DNA of 31,947 nucleotides from a virus. Within the stretch, counting starts at the first letter, position 1. Every line of letters starts with the position of its first letter. Positions 1 through 6,770 of this stretch are shown here, in pieces. A model generated the notes under the pieces. It was not told the DNA's origin and ran no database searches. It saw only the letters and a list, made by a program, of their open reading frames with translations. The stretch covers positions 1-31,947 of IMG/VR virus record IMGVR_UViG_3300013010_000040. One strand, 5' to 3'. A program made the position numbers and the translations under genes.

Positions 1-150
1 AAGAAAAACATCTATCTCATGCCCGCTGGTGAGACTCGAGAAGAGTTGTCTTTAATTAGAAACAATGTGGTTGACTTAGCTATACTCCATGGATTTCAAT
101 ATAGTGATCGGCTTCATATTGTCATCTGGAACAAGAAGACCGGAGTATGA
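1..150 (+). CDS. queE: 7-carboxy-7-deazaguanine synthase QueE, C-terminal end (partial)
   Basis: Only the last 49 residues are present; the gene starts before the window. The tail reads IYLMPAGETREEL, then YSDRLHIVIWNKKTGV, which I recognise as the C-terminus of QueE radical-SAM enzymes. QueE rearranges 6-carboxy-tetrahydropterin to 7-carboxy-7-deazaguanine, the precursor of preQ0, queuosine and the 7-deazaguanine bases that some phages put into their DNA. The cysteine motif that binds the iron-sulfur cluster lies outside the window, so it cannot be checked. The stop overlaps the start of the primase gene (ATGA at 147-150), so the two are probably co-translated. Identity rests on a short segment and on memory of the family. 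Confidence 0.82.
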   Translation, partial: KKNIYLMPAGETREELSLIRNNVVDLAILHGFQYSDRLHIVIWNKKTGV

Positions 151-2336
151 GCCAAATTTCATTTTTTAAGTCGCTGCCCGAAAAAGGGCAATCGCATAAG
201 CCGACAAAGTCAATCACTATCGATGAGCTCTTCGAGGCTATCAAAAAAGGAAAATGGAGGGCGGCTCAGGATAGAGTCAGAGCAGCTAAATCTAAAGACG
301 AGCAATCGAGAGAGAAAAAGAAAGTTCCAGCAGTAACATTGTCTGGAGCTTTCTCTCCATCTCGTAAAGAAGACAACCTCATTGCTCACTCTGGATTCAT
401 TGCTCTTGACTTTGATCACATCACGGAGATGGATCACCTTATGGGAGATCCTTACACCTATGCCTACTTCAGCTCGATAAGCGGTCAAGGTAGAGTTGTA
501 GTTGTAAAAATCGATGGCAGCAAACACAAAGACTCATTTAGATGGCTTCAGAACTACTATTTCGAGAAATACGGACTAACACTCGACCCAGCACCATCGA
601 ACGTCGCCTCGCTGCGCTTTGTGTGCTCTGATGAGAATATCTTCGTCAACAAACGCTCGAAGAAATCAAAGACTAAAGCTCTAAAGCGAGAGAAACCGAA
701 ATCGCTGCCGATAGTACTTCCTCAAGATACAGTCGGAGAGATGATCAAAGAAGCAGTCCAGCTTGGAATCAACATAGCTCCAGACTATCAATCTTATTTG
801 AAGCTTGGCTTCGCTATCGCTAACGGATTCGGAGACGCTGGAGAAGATCTCTTTCACGCTCTGAGCTCTACATCAGAGAAGTATAACTCACAAGAAGCTT
901 CTAAGCAATGGAAGCACTGCCTGCGAGGAGCTCACGTTTCAGGAGTTACAGTCGGAAGCCTCTACTGGATGCTCGGCCAAGTAGGAATCCACCCACCAAA
1001 AGAAAACAAGAACAGAGCCGTCAAAGTAGCAGCTCTAGCAAAATCTTCAGGTCGAACAAAAGAAGGAGCGATTCAGCAGCTTGTAGAACTCGAAGGAATC
1101 CAAGACGTTCAAGCGAGAAACCTAGTCGATGAGGTCTTCAGCAGAGATGACATCAACTTAAAGCTCATGTCAGCAGATCCAGAGCAGTTGATTGAGAATT
1201 TGCTAGAATGGATTCAGACAAACCACAAACTCAAAAAGAACCTAATCACAGGCATGATTGAAGAAGATGGTTTGAATTTAGATCGCGATGAACTGAATAC
1301 GATATTCATTAGAGCCAAGTCTTCATTCAACTCAACATCGGTTACATACGACCTGGTTGAAAGGCTTATCTTCTCGAAGTACACTCCAAGATATAATCCG
1401 CTGAAGGCCTACATCGAAACACTAAGATCACGCTGCACGACTTCTGGAAACATCGACGCGATCATTAAAACGATCAACACCTCTACTCCAGGAGCATCGA
1501 CCTTTATTCGAAAATGGCTTCTCTCACTCCCTGCTGCCATAGACGGACACCCAGTGCGCTCAGTTTTAGCTCTCACAGGAGGCCAGAACACAGGAAAAAC
1601 AGAATGGTTCAGACGCTTACTGCCTCCGAAAATCAAGAAATACTACGCAGAATCCAAACTAGACTCCGGAAAAGACGATGAACTTCTCATGTGTCAGAAG
1701 CTGATAGTCATGGATGATGAGATGGGAGGCAAGTCAAAGCAAGACGAAAAACGCTTTAAAGAACTTACCTCGAAACAAGTATTCTCACTCCGAGCACCTT
1801 ACGCTAGGGCAAACGAAGACTTCAACAGGCTCGCTCTACTTTGCGGAACCTCGAACGATCCAGAAATTGTAAACGATCCAACTGGAAACACGAGAATCCT
1901 ACCGATTGAAGTTGACTTTATAAATCACTCAGCATACAACGAAATTGGCAAAGAAGAACTCTTCATGGAATGCGTCAGACTCTACGAAGAGGGCTATGAA
2001 TGGCAACTATCTCGAGAAGAACTGCACTCACTCGCTGCTGTCTCTACTCACTTCGAGCCGATAGCTTTCGAGCAAGAACTGATCAAAAAGTTCTTCAAAA
2101 AACCGGATGGAGCAGAAGAAACACTTGCTTCCTGGTTCACCGCAACAGAAATCAAAGACGTGATTGAAACGAAAACGCGCCAAAAGATTATGTCAATGAA
2201 AAGATTCGGAGGCGAACTTCGGCGGCTTTTTGGATTGCCGGAAATGAAATCTATTAACGGATCCAAAGGGCGTAGGTACTATGTGTTCCTCTTAGAAGGT
2301 AACGAAGTGATTGATAATCAGGATCTTCCGTTTTAG
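147..2336 (+). CDS. Primase-helicase: BT4734-like N-terminal domain plus VirE/VapE-type P-loop ATPase
   Basis: A 729-residue replication protein. The N-terminal part (about 60-170) resembles the BT4734-like domain and has features expected of archaeo-eukaryotic-type primases: ALDFDH with D88 and D90, SGQG at 112-115, a histidine at 127 and a later aspartate at 147. The middle (about 200-280, with DYQSYLKLGFAIANG) resembles a primase C-terminal helical domain. The C-terminal half is a VirE/VapE-like superfamily 3-type ATPase: Walker A GGQNTGKT near residue 480 and a Walker B-like LIVMDDEMG near 520. The family is known from phages and mobile islands, where it primes and unwinds DNA. It follows queE with an ATGA overlap and precedes a repeat-rich gap and a second helicase. 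The ATPase is certain; primase activity is inferred. Confidence 0.9.
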   Translation: MSQISFFKSLPEKGQSHKPTKSITIDELFEAIKKGKWRAAQDRVRAAKSKDEQSREKKKVPAVTLSGAFSPSRKEDNLIAHSGFIALDFDHITEMDHLMGDPYTYAYFSSISGQGRVVVVKIDGSKHKDSFRWLQNYYFEKYGLTLDPAPSNVASLRFVCSDENIFVNKRSKKSKTKALKREKPKSLPIVLPQDTVGEMIKEAVQLGINIAPDYQSYLKLGFAIANGFGDAGEDLFHALSSTSEKYNSQEASKQWKHCLRGAHVSGVTVGSLYWMLGQVGIHPPKENKNRAVKVAALAKSSGRTKEGAIQQLVELEGIQDVQARNLVDEVFSRDDINLKLMSADPEQLIENLLEWIQTNHKLKKNLITGMIEEDGLNLDRDELNTIFIRAKSSFNSTSVTYDLVERLIFSKYTPRYNPLKAYIETLRSRCTTSGNIDAIIKTINTSTPGASTFIRKWLLSLPAAIDGHPVRSVLALTGGQNTGKTEWFRRLLPPKIKKYYAESKLDSGKDDELLMCQKLIVMDDEMGGKSKQDEKRFKELTSKQVFSLRAPYARANEDFNRLALLCGTSNDPEIVNDPTGNTRILPIEVDFINHSAYNEIGKEELFMECVRLYEEGYEWQLSREELHSLAAVSTHFEPIAFEQELIKKFFKKPDGAEETLASWFTATEIKDVIETKTRQKIMSMKRFGGELRRLFGLPEMKSINGSKGRRYYVFLLEGNEVIDNQDLPF

Positions 2337-2538
2337 AGGAACAGAAGGAACAGATAATTCTATCGAATACTAATCAAAAAAAATCATGTCATCTAAACAC
2401 TATGTATAAACGATTCCATATTAGTTTAATAAAAATAGTTCCTTCTGTTACTATTTATACCTTAGCTAGTGGTAACAAGGTTTTTAAGAGGAACAGATGG
2501 GTGAATTTCTTCTGTTCCTTTCTGTTACTCCGGTTCCT
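2337..2538. other. AT-rich gap with AGGAACAGA repeats: candidate replication origin or operator
   Basis: The gap between the primase and helicase genes carries AGGAACAGA at 2337-2345, again head-to-tail at 2346-2354 and at 2489-2497, and its complement TCTGTTCCT at 2511-2519. Related arrays read TTCCTTCTGTTACT at 2439-2452 and CCTTTCTGTTACT at 2517-2529. The stretch between the outer groups (about 2355-2437) is strongly AT-rich with an A-run. Iterons beside an AT-rich segment and flanked by replication genes is a common origin plan, but the same sites could bind a regulator of the helicase gene. No gene was found here. Confidence 0.5.
2489..2519 (+). repeat. 9-bp perfect inverted repeat before the helicase start
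   Basis: AGGAACAGA (2489-2497) and TCTGTTCCT (2511-2519) form a perfect 9-bp dyad around a 13-base centre; a G-T and an A-T pair can extend it. It lies 20 bases before the preferred helicase start at 2539 and could hide or expose it as RNA, or act as a protein site in DNA. Confidence 0.55.
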
Positions 2539-3969
2539 ATGATTAAGCTTAGGGAATATCAAAAGAGCACAATAGAGACTCTTAAAAAGGGCTTTTCGAT
2601 GTCTCATCGTCGGCAAGTGCTTTGTCTGCCTACTGGAGCTGGCAAGACAGTCATCTTTTCTGAGATGGTTCGAAGAGCTACGATGAAAGGAACTCGCTGT
2701 CTAGTGGTGACTGATAGAATTGAGTTGTTTGATCAGACTTTTCACGCTCTTGGAAGAATCGGAAACGAGCCTGAGATGATTCGAGCTGAGTCGAAGAATG
2801 TCGATGTTGATGCGCTGCTTCATGTCGCTATGGTCGAAACGCTGTCGAGAAGAAAGAAGCTCATCTCTGAGTTAAAGCCTGACTTGATTGTGATTGATGA
2901 GGCTCATAAAGGGAACTTCACTAAGATCATTGAAGCGTTTCCTGATGCTTATGTGATAGGAGCGACAGCGACTCCAGTCGGAAAGCACTTCTATGAGTAT
3001 TACACGAACATAGTTCAGCCAATTGATATTCCGGATCTTCAGCAGCTAGGCTTCTTGAGCCAGGTTCGAGCGTATCAGATGCAAGATAAGTTTGATGATC
3101 TAAAGACCAGCAGAGGAGATTTCACAGATGAGAGCTTGCTGCTTCACTTTGATAGGACGAACATCTATGCTGGCATGATAGAGAAATGGAAAGAGAAGAG
3201 CTTGGATAGAAAGACGCTTGTCTTCAACTGCAACATCGAACATGCTGAGAAGACTCATCAGAAGTTTCTTGAAGCTGGAATCAACTCGGCAGTCATAACC
3301 TCAAACACTGAAAAGCATGAACGAAAGCGAATTTTGGAAGCGTATCGGAGTGGCTCTATTGCTGTTCTCAATAATTGCGGTATTCTCACTACTGGCTTTG
3401 ATGATCCTACCATCGAGACAATAGTAATGAATCGAGCAACGAAGTCTCTGCCTCTATGGCTTCAGTGCTGCGGTCGAGGATCTCGAATCTCAGAAGGAAA
3501 GGAAGACTTCATGATCTTAGACTTTGGAGGCAATCATGATCGACATGGACTTTGGAACGAGCCTAGAGAATGGAAGCTCGAGAAGCCAAAGCGAAAGCGA
3601 GCTGCTGAGATGGCGGCTCCGGTGAAAGAGTGTAAGTCGTGCGGAGCAATGATGCTGCTCTCTGCTCGTGAGTGTCCTATCTGCGGTCACATTCATGAGG
3701 TTGAGAAGTATGAGAAGAAAGGAGTTCTCGTCGAAGTAGGAATGAAGTCAGAGCTAAAAGGTCGAAGACTTTCTTCGCTGTCTATCGAGGAGCTTATACA
3801 TTTGCAGCGAGTCAAGAGATTGAAAGCGGCTCTCGTTTGGCGCGTCATGCGATCACGAGGAGAGCAAGAGCTAAAAGAATACGGCTTCAAAATGCAGTAC
3901 TCTCAAGGCTGGCTTTGGAGACAGAAAAAGGAAATCAATAATTCTAAATTTGTAGACTATGAAATTTAA
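2539..3969 (+). CDS. DEAD/DEAH-box (superfamily 2) helicase with C-terminal zinc ribbon
   Basis: A 476-residue helicase. It starts MIKLREYQ, the usual Q-like opening of this family, then Walker A LPTGAGKT (31-37), DEAH (120-123), GATATP, and motif VI QCCGRGSR. Near 365-382 CKSCG and CPICG form a four-cysteine zinc ribbon. It probably unwinds or remodels branched DNA during phage replication or recombination. An in-frame ATG at 2497 would add 14 residues, but these are encoded by the repeated TCTGTT motif of the intergenic region and the family alignment begins at the 2539 start, so I prefer 2539. The last bases overlap a tiny membrane protein gene starting at 3959. Confidence 0.92.
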   Translation: MIKLREYQKSTIETLKKGFSMSHRRQVLCLPTGAGKTVIFSEMVRRATMKGTRCLVVTDRIELFDQTFHALGRIGNEPEMIRAESKNVDVDALLHVAMVETLSRRKKLISELKPDLIVIDEAHKGNFTKIIEAFPDAYVIGATATPVGKHFYEYYTNIVQPIDIPDLQQLGFLSQVRAYQMQDKFDDLKTSRGDFTDESLLLHFDRTNIYAGMIEKWKEKSLDRKTLVFNCNIEHAEKTHQKFLEAGINSAVITSNTEKHERKRILEAYRSGSIAVLNNCGILTTGFDDPTIETIVMNRATKSLPLWLQCCGRGSRISEGKEDFMILDFGGNHDRHGLWNEPREWKLEKPKRKRAAEMAAPVKECKSCGAMMLLSARECPICGHIHEVEKYEKKGVLVEVGMKSELKGRRLSSLSIEELIHLQRVKRLKAALVWRVMRSRGEQELKEYGFKMQYSQGWLWRQKKEINNSKFVDYEI

Positions 3970-4087
3970 TATCAAAAAATGGAGCAGCTTGAAGATATTC
4001 AGCTCGATCCTTTACATCACAGCATGGAGTCTCGGCTTCTTCTTCTTCAGTTGGAAGCTCGTTCTCGTTCTCTTTCTCTCAGCTTGA
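3959..4087 (+). CDS. Small one-helix membrane protein (hypothetical, 42 aa)
   Basis: A 42-residue reading frame begins MKFNIKKWSSLK and continues with a long hydrophobic segment (about residues 15-41, including SLGFFFFSWKLVLVLFL). Its ATG lies 11 bases before the end of the helicase gene, so it could be translated by coupling. A basic N-terminus followed by one transmembrane helix suggests an inner-membrane peptide with the N-terminus in the cytoplasm. It is preferred over an overlapping 61-codon frame (3979-4164) whose end runs through the promoter at 4154. No homologue recognised; the role is unknown, with superinfection exclusion or membrane stress being guesses. Confidence 0.5.
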   Translation: MKFNIKKWSSLKIFSSILYITAWSLGFFFFSWKLVLVLFLSA

Positions 4088-4153
4088 TCAACCAACGTAG
4101 AGAGAGCAGCTACTATACGAGGAATAAATTTTCAACTTTTTTCTCTTTTGTTG

Positions 4154-4183
4154 TTGTAGTATAAAATATGATACTTATATTTG
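4154..4183 (+). promoter_or_regulatory. Bacteroidota-type promoter (TTG, 19 bp, TATATTTG)
   Basis: TTG at 4154-4156 (within TTGTTGTTG), a 19-base spacer and TATATTTG at 4176-4183 match the Bacteroidota -33/-7 consensus. The spacer begins TAGTATAAAAT, the left half of the 20-bp palindrome seen in other early promoters here. It drives the structured leader and the small-gene block starting at 4371. Confidence 0.75.
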
Positions 4184-4189
4184 TTTTAT

Positions 4190-4370
4190 ACAAACGCAGA
4201 AAGAAAAGTTCTTTGAAAGGTATTTAAGTAAAGGAAGGCGGCACGTAAGTCTCAACATTCAAGATTGTGGTAGCGAAACTTTTAATAGCCACGTACACTA
4301 CTAGCGGAAACAGCAGATCTTCCTTTATTTTTAAGCCTTTTTTTAATTCAAACAAACAAACACAACGAAT
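4190..4370 (+). ncRNA. Long structured 5' leader or small RNA
   Basis: About 180 bases separate the promoter from the first good start. TAAAGGAAG (4229-4237) pairs perfectly with CTTCCTTTA (4319-4327), closing a domain of about 100 bases. Inside, GTGG (4267-4270) can pair with CCAC (4289-4292), and the near-repeats TAGCGAAAC and TAGCGGAAAC occur. T-rich runs follow the closing stem, as in an attenuator, then an A/C-rich stretch leads to ATG. It matches no RNA family I know; it could be a regulatory leader, an attenuator or a separate small RNA. Confidence 0.45.
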
Positions 4371-4709
4371 ATGCAATACAAGTACAAACAAGGAGACAAT
4401 GTCACATTCACAGACAAAGGTGGTGACAGGTACACAGGAACGATCACATCAAAAGGAGAAGAGCAAGGATTTGCGGTTTACGATCTCGACATCGGCCATT
4501 GGTGTTATGAGCATCAAATTAAAGAAGCTCAAGAGTTCATGAAGATTGATCACATTGTTTGCAAGCAGCTTACCAAGGGAAGTGAGGATGATTGCAAGGA
4601 AAGCGCCTACAATATCTGCCTTGATCAAAAGGTTGATGTGAAGCTTTTTCTGTTGAACGGAAAGACAATGATTTTTGACTACCAAATTCTAAGCGATGCG
4701 AGACTTTAA
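4371..4709 (+). CDS. Hypothetical protein with SH3/KOW-like N-terminus
   Basis: A 112-residue protein. The first 50 residues (KYKQGDNVTFTDKGG, then YTGTITSKG) look like a small beta barrel of the SH3, Tudor or KOW type that binds nucleic acid or protein; this is a judgement from pattern only. Four cysteines are spread over residues 45-85. The start is chosen because the upstream A/C-rich leader (CAAACAAACAAACACAACGA) is the style used by other early genes here; a longer frame from a GTG at 4267 is in another frame and runs through the leader structure. First gene of the small early block; its end overlaps the next gene by 14 bases. Confidence 0.85.
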   Translation: MQYKYKQGDNVTFTDKGGDRYTGTITSKGEEQGFAVYDLDIGHWCYEHQIKEAQEFMKIDHIVCKQLTKGSEDDCKESAYNICLDQKVDVKLFLLNGKTMIFDYQILSDARL

Positions 4710-5157
4710 GATCAGAAACTCAAACAAGACGCTGGTTCAAACAGCTAGGATTCAAACGGCTCTCTTCGAGTTTGGCTTCACGTGGTCTGATGGTAAGAAT
4801 TATGCTCAATATTTGTACGCTGTCGGCTACGCGGTTAGAAAAGGAGTGATTGCATATTTTGTTAGTGAACCTTATTTTGACGGATTGGAAGATGAAGAGA
4901 TCACTCTTCACCAGCTTGAATCTATGGCGGCTGAAAAGAAAAAGTGTGAGACAGCTCAAAAGATCTTAAGAGAGAAACCTGAAGTCGTCCCTCTCGATAG
5001 CATCGACTACGAAAAGAAGATTTGGACAGATGTTTATACTTCAATTGCTTCGCTAGAGTTTTTACCTTATAAGGAGCAGTCAAGAACTTGCTGTGGTTTG
5101 GCTGATCAAGCCTTAAAGGATTACAGAGAAAGATTTCCTAAAACCAAAAAGCGATGA
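4696..5157 (+). CDS. Hypothetical early protein (153 aa)
   Basis: A soluble, mixed alpha/beta protein with no recognised family. Residues 20-60 are aromatic-rich (FEFGFTWSDGKNYAQYLYAVGY), the middle is acidic and the C-terminal part is helical with a CC pair near residue 131. It overlaps the gene before by 14 bases and the gene after by an ATGA junction, so the block is one tightly coupled operon. Its place among small early genes suggests host takeover or counter-defence, but nothing in the sequence proves this. Confidence 0.83.
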   Translation: MRDFKIRNSNKTLVQTARIQTALFEFGFTWSDGKNYAQYLYAVGYAVRKGVIAYFVSEPYFDGLEDEEITLHQLESMAAEKKKCETAQKILREKPEVVPLDSIDYEKKIWTDVYTSIASLEFLPYKEQSRTCCGLADQALKDYRERFPKTKKR

Positions 5158-5360
5158 AGCGAATCACTATTCCAGCTTATGAGCTGACGAAGATCACGAG
5201 AGACGGATCTGAGAAATGCAAATTGATTTCCTACAACAGATGGGAAGGAACTTACACAGTCAAGTTCAAGAAAGGAGGCTTGATGAATTACTTTCCTCAA
5301 GAGCTTCGAGAAGTCTTCGGAGTAGAATTATCAGAAAAAGAACGGGATTTGTTGACTTAG
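5154..5360 (+). CDS. Hypothetical small protein (68 aa)
   Basis: Begins MKRITIPAYELTKI and contains a short beta-type core (KLISYNRWEGTYTVKFKKGG) followed by an acidic C-terminal helix. ATGA overlap with the gene upstream supports the start. The 3' end contains the TTG of the next promoter and the stop codon falls in the palindrome at 5358, so the gene end and the promoter share sequence. No family recognised. Confidence 0.8.
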   Translation: MKRITIPAYELTKITRDGSEKCKLISYNRWEGTYTVKFKKGGLMNYFPQELREVFGVELSEKERDLLT

Positions 5361-5383
5361 TAGAAAATTTTATACTATATTTA
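5352..5383 (+). promoter_or_regulatory. Promoter with 20-bp palindromic operator
   Basis: TTGTTG at 5349-5354 and TATATTTA at 5376-5383 flank TAGTAGAAAATTTTATACTA (5358-5377), the exact reverse complement of the palindrome in the promoters at 17463 and 30891. The last base of the -7 box is A rather than G and the spacer from the nearer TTG is 21, so it may be weaker. An A/C-rich leader follows to the ATG at 5403. Confidence 0.65.
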
Positions 5384-5402
5384 CATCATCAAACAAACGA
5401 AG

Positions 5403-5606
5403 ATGAAATTCACAAAGCAAACATCATACGATCCAGGTTACGGGTATCAAAGCGAATATGTCTTTGAAGAGTGGTCTATCTCAAAGTATTCAAGTCGAGA
5501 ATGGGATATATCAAGACGAGGGTGTTATGTTGTAACAGTAGGCAGCCTCACAATAGCAAAGAACTATGTTGAGGGTGTTATCAAAATGGAAAACAAACGA
5601 AGATGA
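5403..5606 (+). CDS. Hypothetical small protein (67 aa)
   Basis: A tyrosine- and serine-rich small protein (DPGYGYQSEYVFEEWSISKY) with a beta-type pattern and no known family. It is first after the promoter at 5352 and its leader CATCAAACAAACGAAG matches the early leader style. Its final codons (ENKRR) are encoded by a copy of that same leader, which serves the next gene through an ATGA overlap. Confidence 0.8.
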   Translation: MKFTKQTSYDPGYGYQSEYVFEEWSISKYSSREWDISRRGCYVVTVGSLTIAKNYVEGVIKMENKRR

Positions 5607-5860
5607 AAACAACGAAATTCGAATACAAGGGAACAAGCTACGAACTTCAATACTCGCTCGATCACGACGAGATTGAAATCACGGTTGATGGTAAAGATTT
5701 GCTTTATGAAGATGAGGATCTTTTTCTTGAAATCTTCTCAGCGAGTGAGCACCACATCATTGAGCAGCAAGAGTTGGTCAAGGATAATATGAGGCGAGAA
5801 TACTACGAGAGTCAGCTTCAAGAAGACTATTTGAACTACGAACTTGATCACGGCTACTAA
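5603..5860 (+). CDS. Hypothetical acidic small protein (85 aa)
   Basis: Begins MKTTKFEYKGTSYEL with beta strands, then becomes very acidic (YEDEDLFLEIF, and a C-terminal helix ending in YLNYELDHGY). Such small acidic proteins in early phage blocks sometimes mimic DNA or bind basic host proteins, but that is only a possibility. Coupled to the gene before by ATGA. Confidence 0.8.
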   Translation: MKTTKFEYKGTSYELQYSLDHDEIEITVDGKDLLYEDEDLFLEIFSASEHHIIEQQELVKDNMRREYYESQLQEDYLNYELDHGY

Positions 5861-5878
5861 TCCCCAACACCAAAGACG

Positions 5879-6124
5879 ATGAGCGAGAACAAGTACTTCA
5901 AAGCAAAGATGAGTTTCAAGGATTCGAAAGCTACTCAGCACACGATTGAAGTGGTCCACAACCTAGGTGAGGGCGATGACATTCATAGAGCCTTAAAGCT
6001 TTGGCTCACTCAGACAGAAGACTATTCTGTGAGAGATTTTTGCGAGTTTGTGATCAGTAAGTCACCAAGTGAATTTATTTGTCTAACGATTCCAGAATGG
6101 GATCACTTAATCAAACAAGAATGA
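5879..6124 (+). CDS. Hypothetical small protein (81 aa)
   Basis: A mixed alpha/beta protein (KYFKAKMSFKDSKATQHTIE, then a helical part with RALKLWLTQ and VRDFCEFVI). No family recognised. It opens with MSENK from ATGAGCGAGAACAA, the same 14 bases that start the following nuclease gene, so the two starts look like copies. Ends with an ATGA overlap to the nuclease. Confidence 0.8.
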   Translation: MSENKYFKAKMSFKDSKATQHTIEVVHNLGEGDDIHRALKLWLTQTEDYSVRDFCEFVISKSPSEFICLTIPEWDHLIKQE

Positions 6125-6459
6125 GCGAGAACAAACTTCAAGCCGAGTGCTATCAATGGGCCTACAATACCTTTCCAGAAGTGAGAGGGCTGCTCTATCA
6201 CAACTTCAACAATCCTAAGAACGCTATTCAAGGCGCACAGTTGAAAGCTGTCGGACTTGTCAAAGGAGTTGCTGATCTCACATTTCTCTGGCAAGGTCAA
6301 GCGTATTTCTTCGAGCTAAAAACGGAGACAGGAAAGCAGTCAAAGGAACAATTTGAGTGGCAGATGAAAGTGGGCGGGCATGGATTTCCTTATCTCATTG
6401 TTAGACGCTTTGAGCATTTCAAGCAACTATTTGAAGAAATTATCTACCATGGAAATTGA
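6121..6459 (+). CDS. VRR-NUC domain nuclease
   Basis: A 112-residue single-domain protein of the VRR-NUC type (PD-(D/E)XK fold). The core is KGVADLTFLW followed by AYFFELKTETGKQSKEQ, giving the D and the E-x-K of the active site and the downstream glutamine. Phage VRR-NUC proteins cut branched or structured DNA and are common near replication and packaging genes; Holliday-junction resolution before packaging is likely. The ATG at 6121 (ATGA overlap) is preferred over an upstream ATG at 6079, which would add 14 residues encoded inside the previous gene. Confidence 0.88.
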   Translation: MSENKLQAECYQWAYNTFPEVRGLLYHNFNNPKNAIQGAQLKAVGLVKGVADLTFLWQGQAYFFELKTETGKQSKEQFEWQMKVGGHGFPYLIVRRFEHFKQLFEEIIYHGN

Positions 6460-6763
6460 AGAGGAGAAAGCTCCAGTGATAAGAGCTTACAGCTACAACA
6501 CTGCGACTGAGAATAGAAGAGCCAGGAGAAGCATTCGAAAGGAAGAGAGATACTACCTTCTTGAGTACACGAAGCTGACAACTGGCTTCTTGAAGATGAT
6601 ATTCGATGAAAAGAGTCGGCTCTCTTATGATATCCTCTATCAGAATTTCCTTGACTTACATGAAGAGCTTGTTGATTATTGCGTCAAAGTGAAGAAGTTC
6701 AAATTCTTGCAGTTCAATCCGGACTTCGTTCCTTCTATTTTCAAGCCTCGAGAAAAAAAGTAG
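6449..6763 (+). CDS. Hypothetical helical protein (104 aa)
   Basis: Starts MEIEEEKAPVIRAYSYN at 6449, overlapping the nuclease by 11 bases; a longer frame from 6380 lies within the nuclease and adds nothing conserved-looking. The N-terminus is charged with an Arg-rich stretch (ENRRARRSIRKEERYY); the rest is mostly helical. Such a protein just before terminase could assist DNA packaging or replication, but no family is recognised. Confidence 0.78.
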   Translation: MEIEEEKAPVIRAYSYNTATENRRARRSIRKEERYYLLEYTKLTTGFLKMIFDEKSRLSYDILYQNFLDLHEELVDYCVKVKKFKFLQFNPDFVPSIFKPREKK

Positions 6764-6770
6764 TCATAGT

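Noticed and set aside
2467-2480. TAGTGGTAACAAGG shared with 31012-31025
   Set aside because: A single 14-base match is expected by chance in a sequence of this length, and the surroundings do not match.
2497-2538. Longer N-terminus for the helicase
   Set aside because: The added residues are encoded by the TCTGTT repeat region, and the family normally begins at the REYQ motif.
3979-4164. A 61-codon frame after the helicase gene
   Set aside because: Its end is encoded by the TTG-repeat and start of the promoter at 4154; the overlapping 42-residue membrane protein frame is more protein-like.
4265-4315. Possible hammerhead ribozyme because of two GAAAC motifs
   Set aside because: The required CUGANGA part is not present nearby.
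4229-4327. Possible tRNA in the leader
   Set aside because: The closing stem resembles an acceptor stem, but no T-arm, anticodon arm or proper spacing was found.
4267-4542. A GTG-started frame through the leader into the 4371 gene
   Set aside because: It is in another frame from the better gene, crosses the closing stem and the A/C-rich leader, and gives a low-complexity protein.
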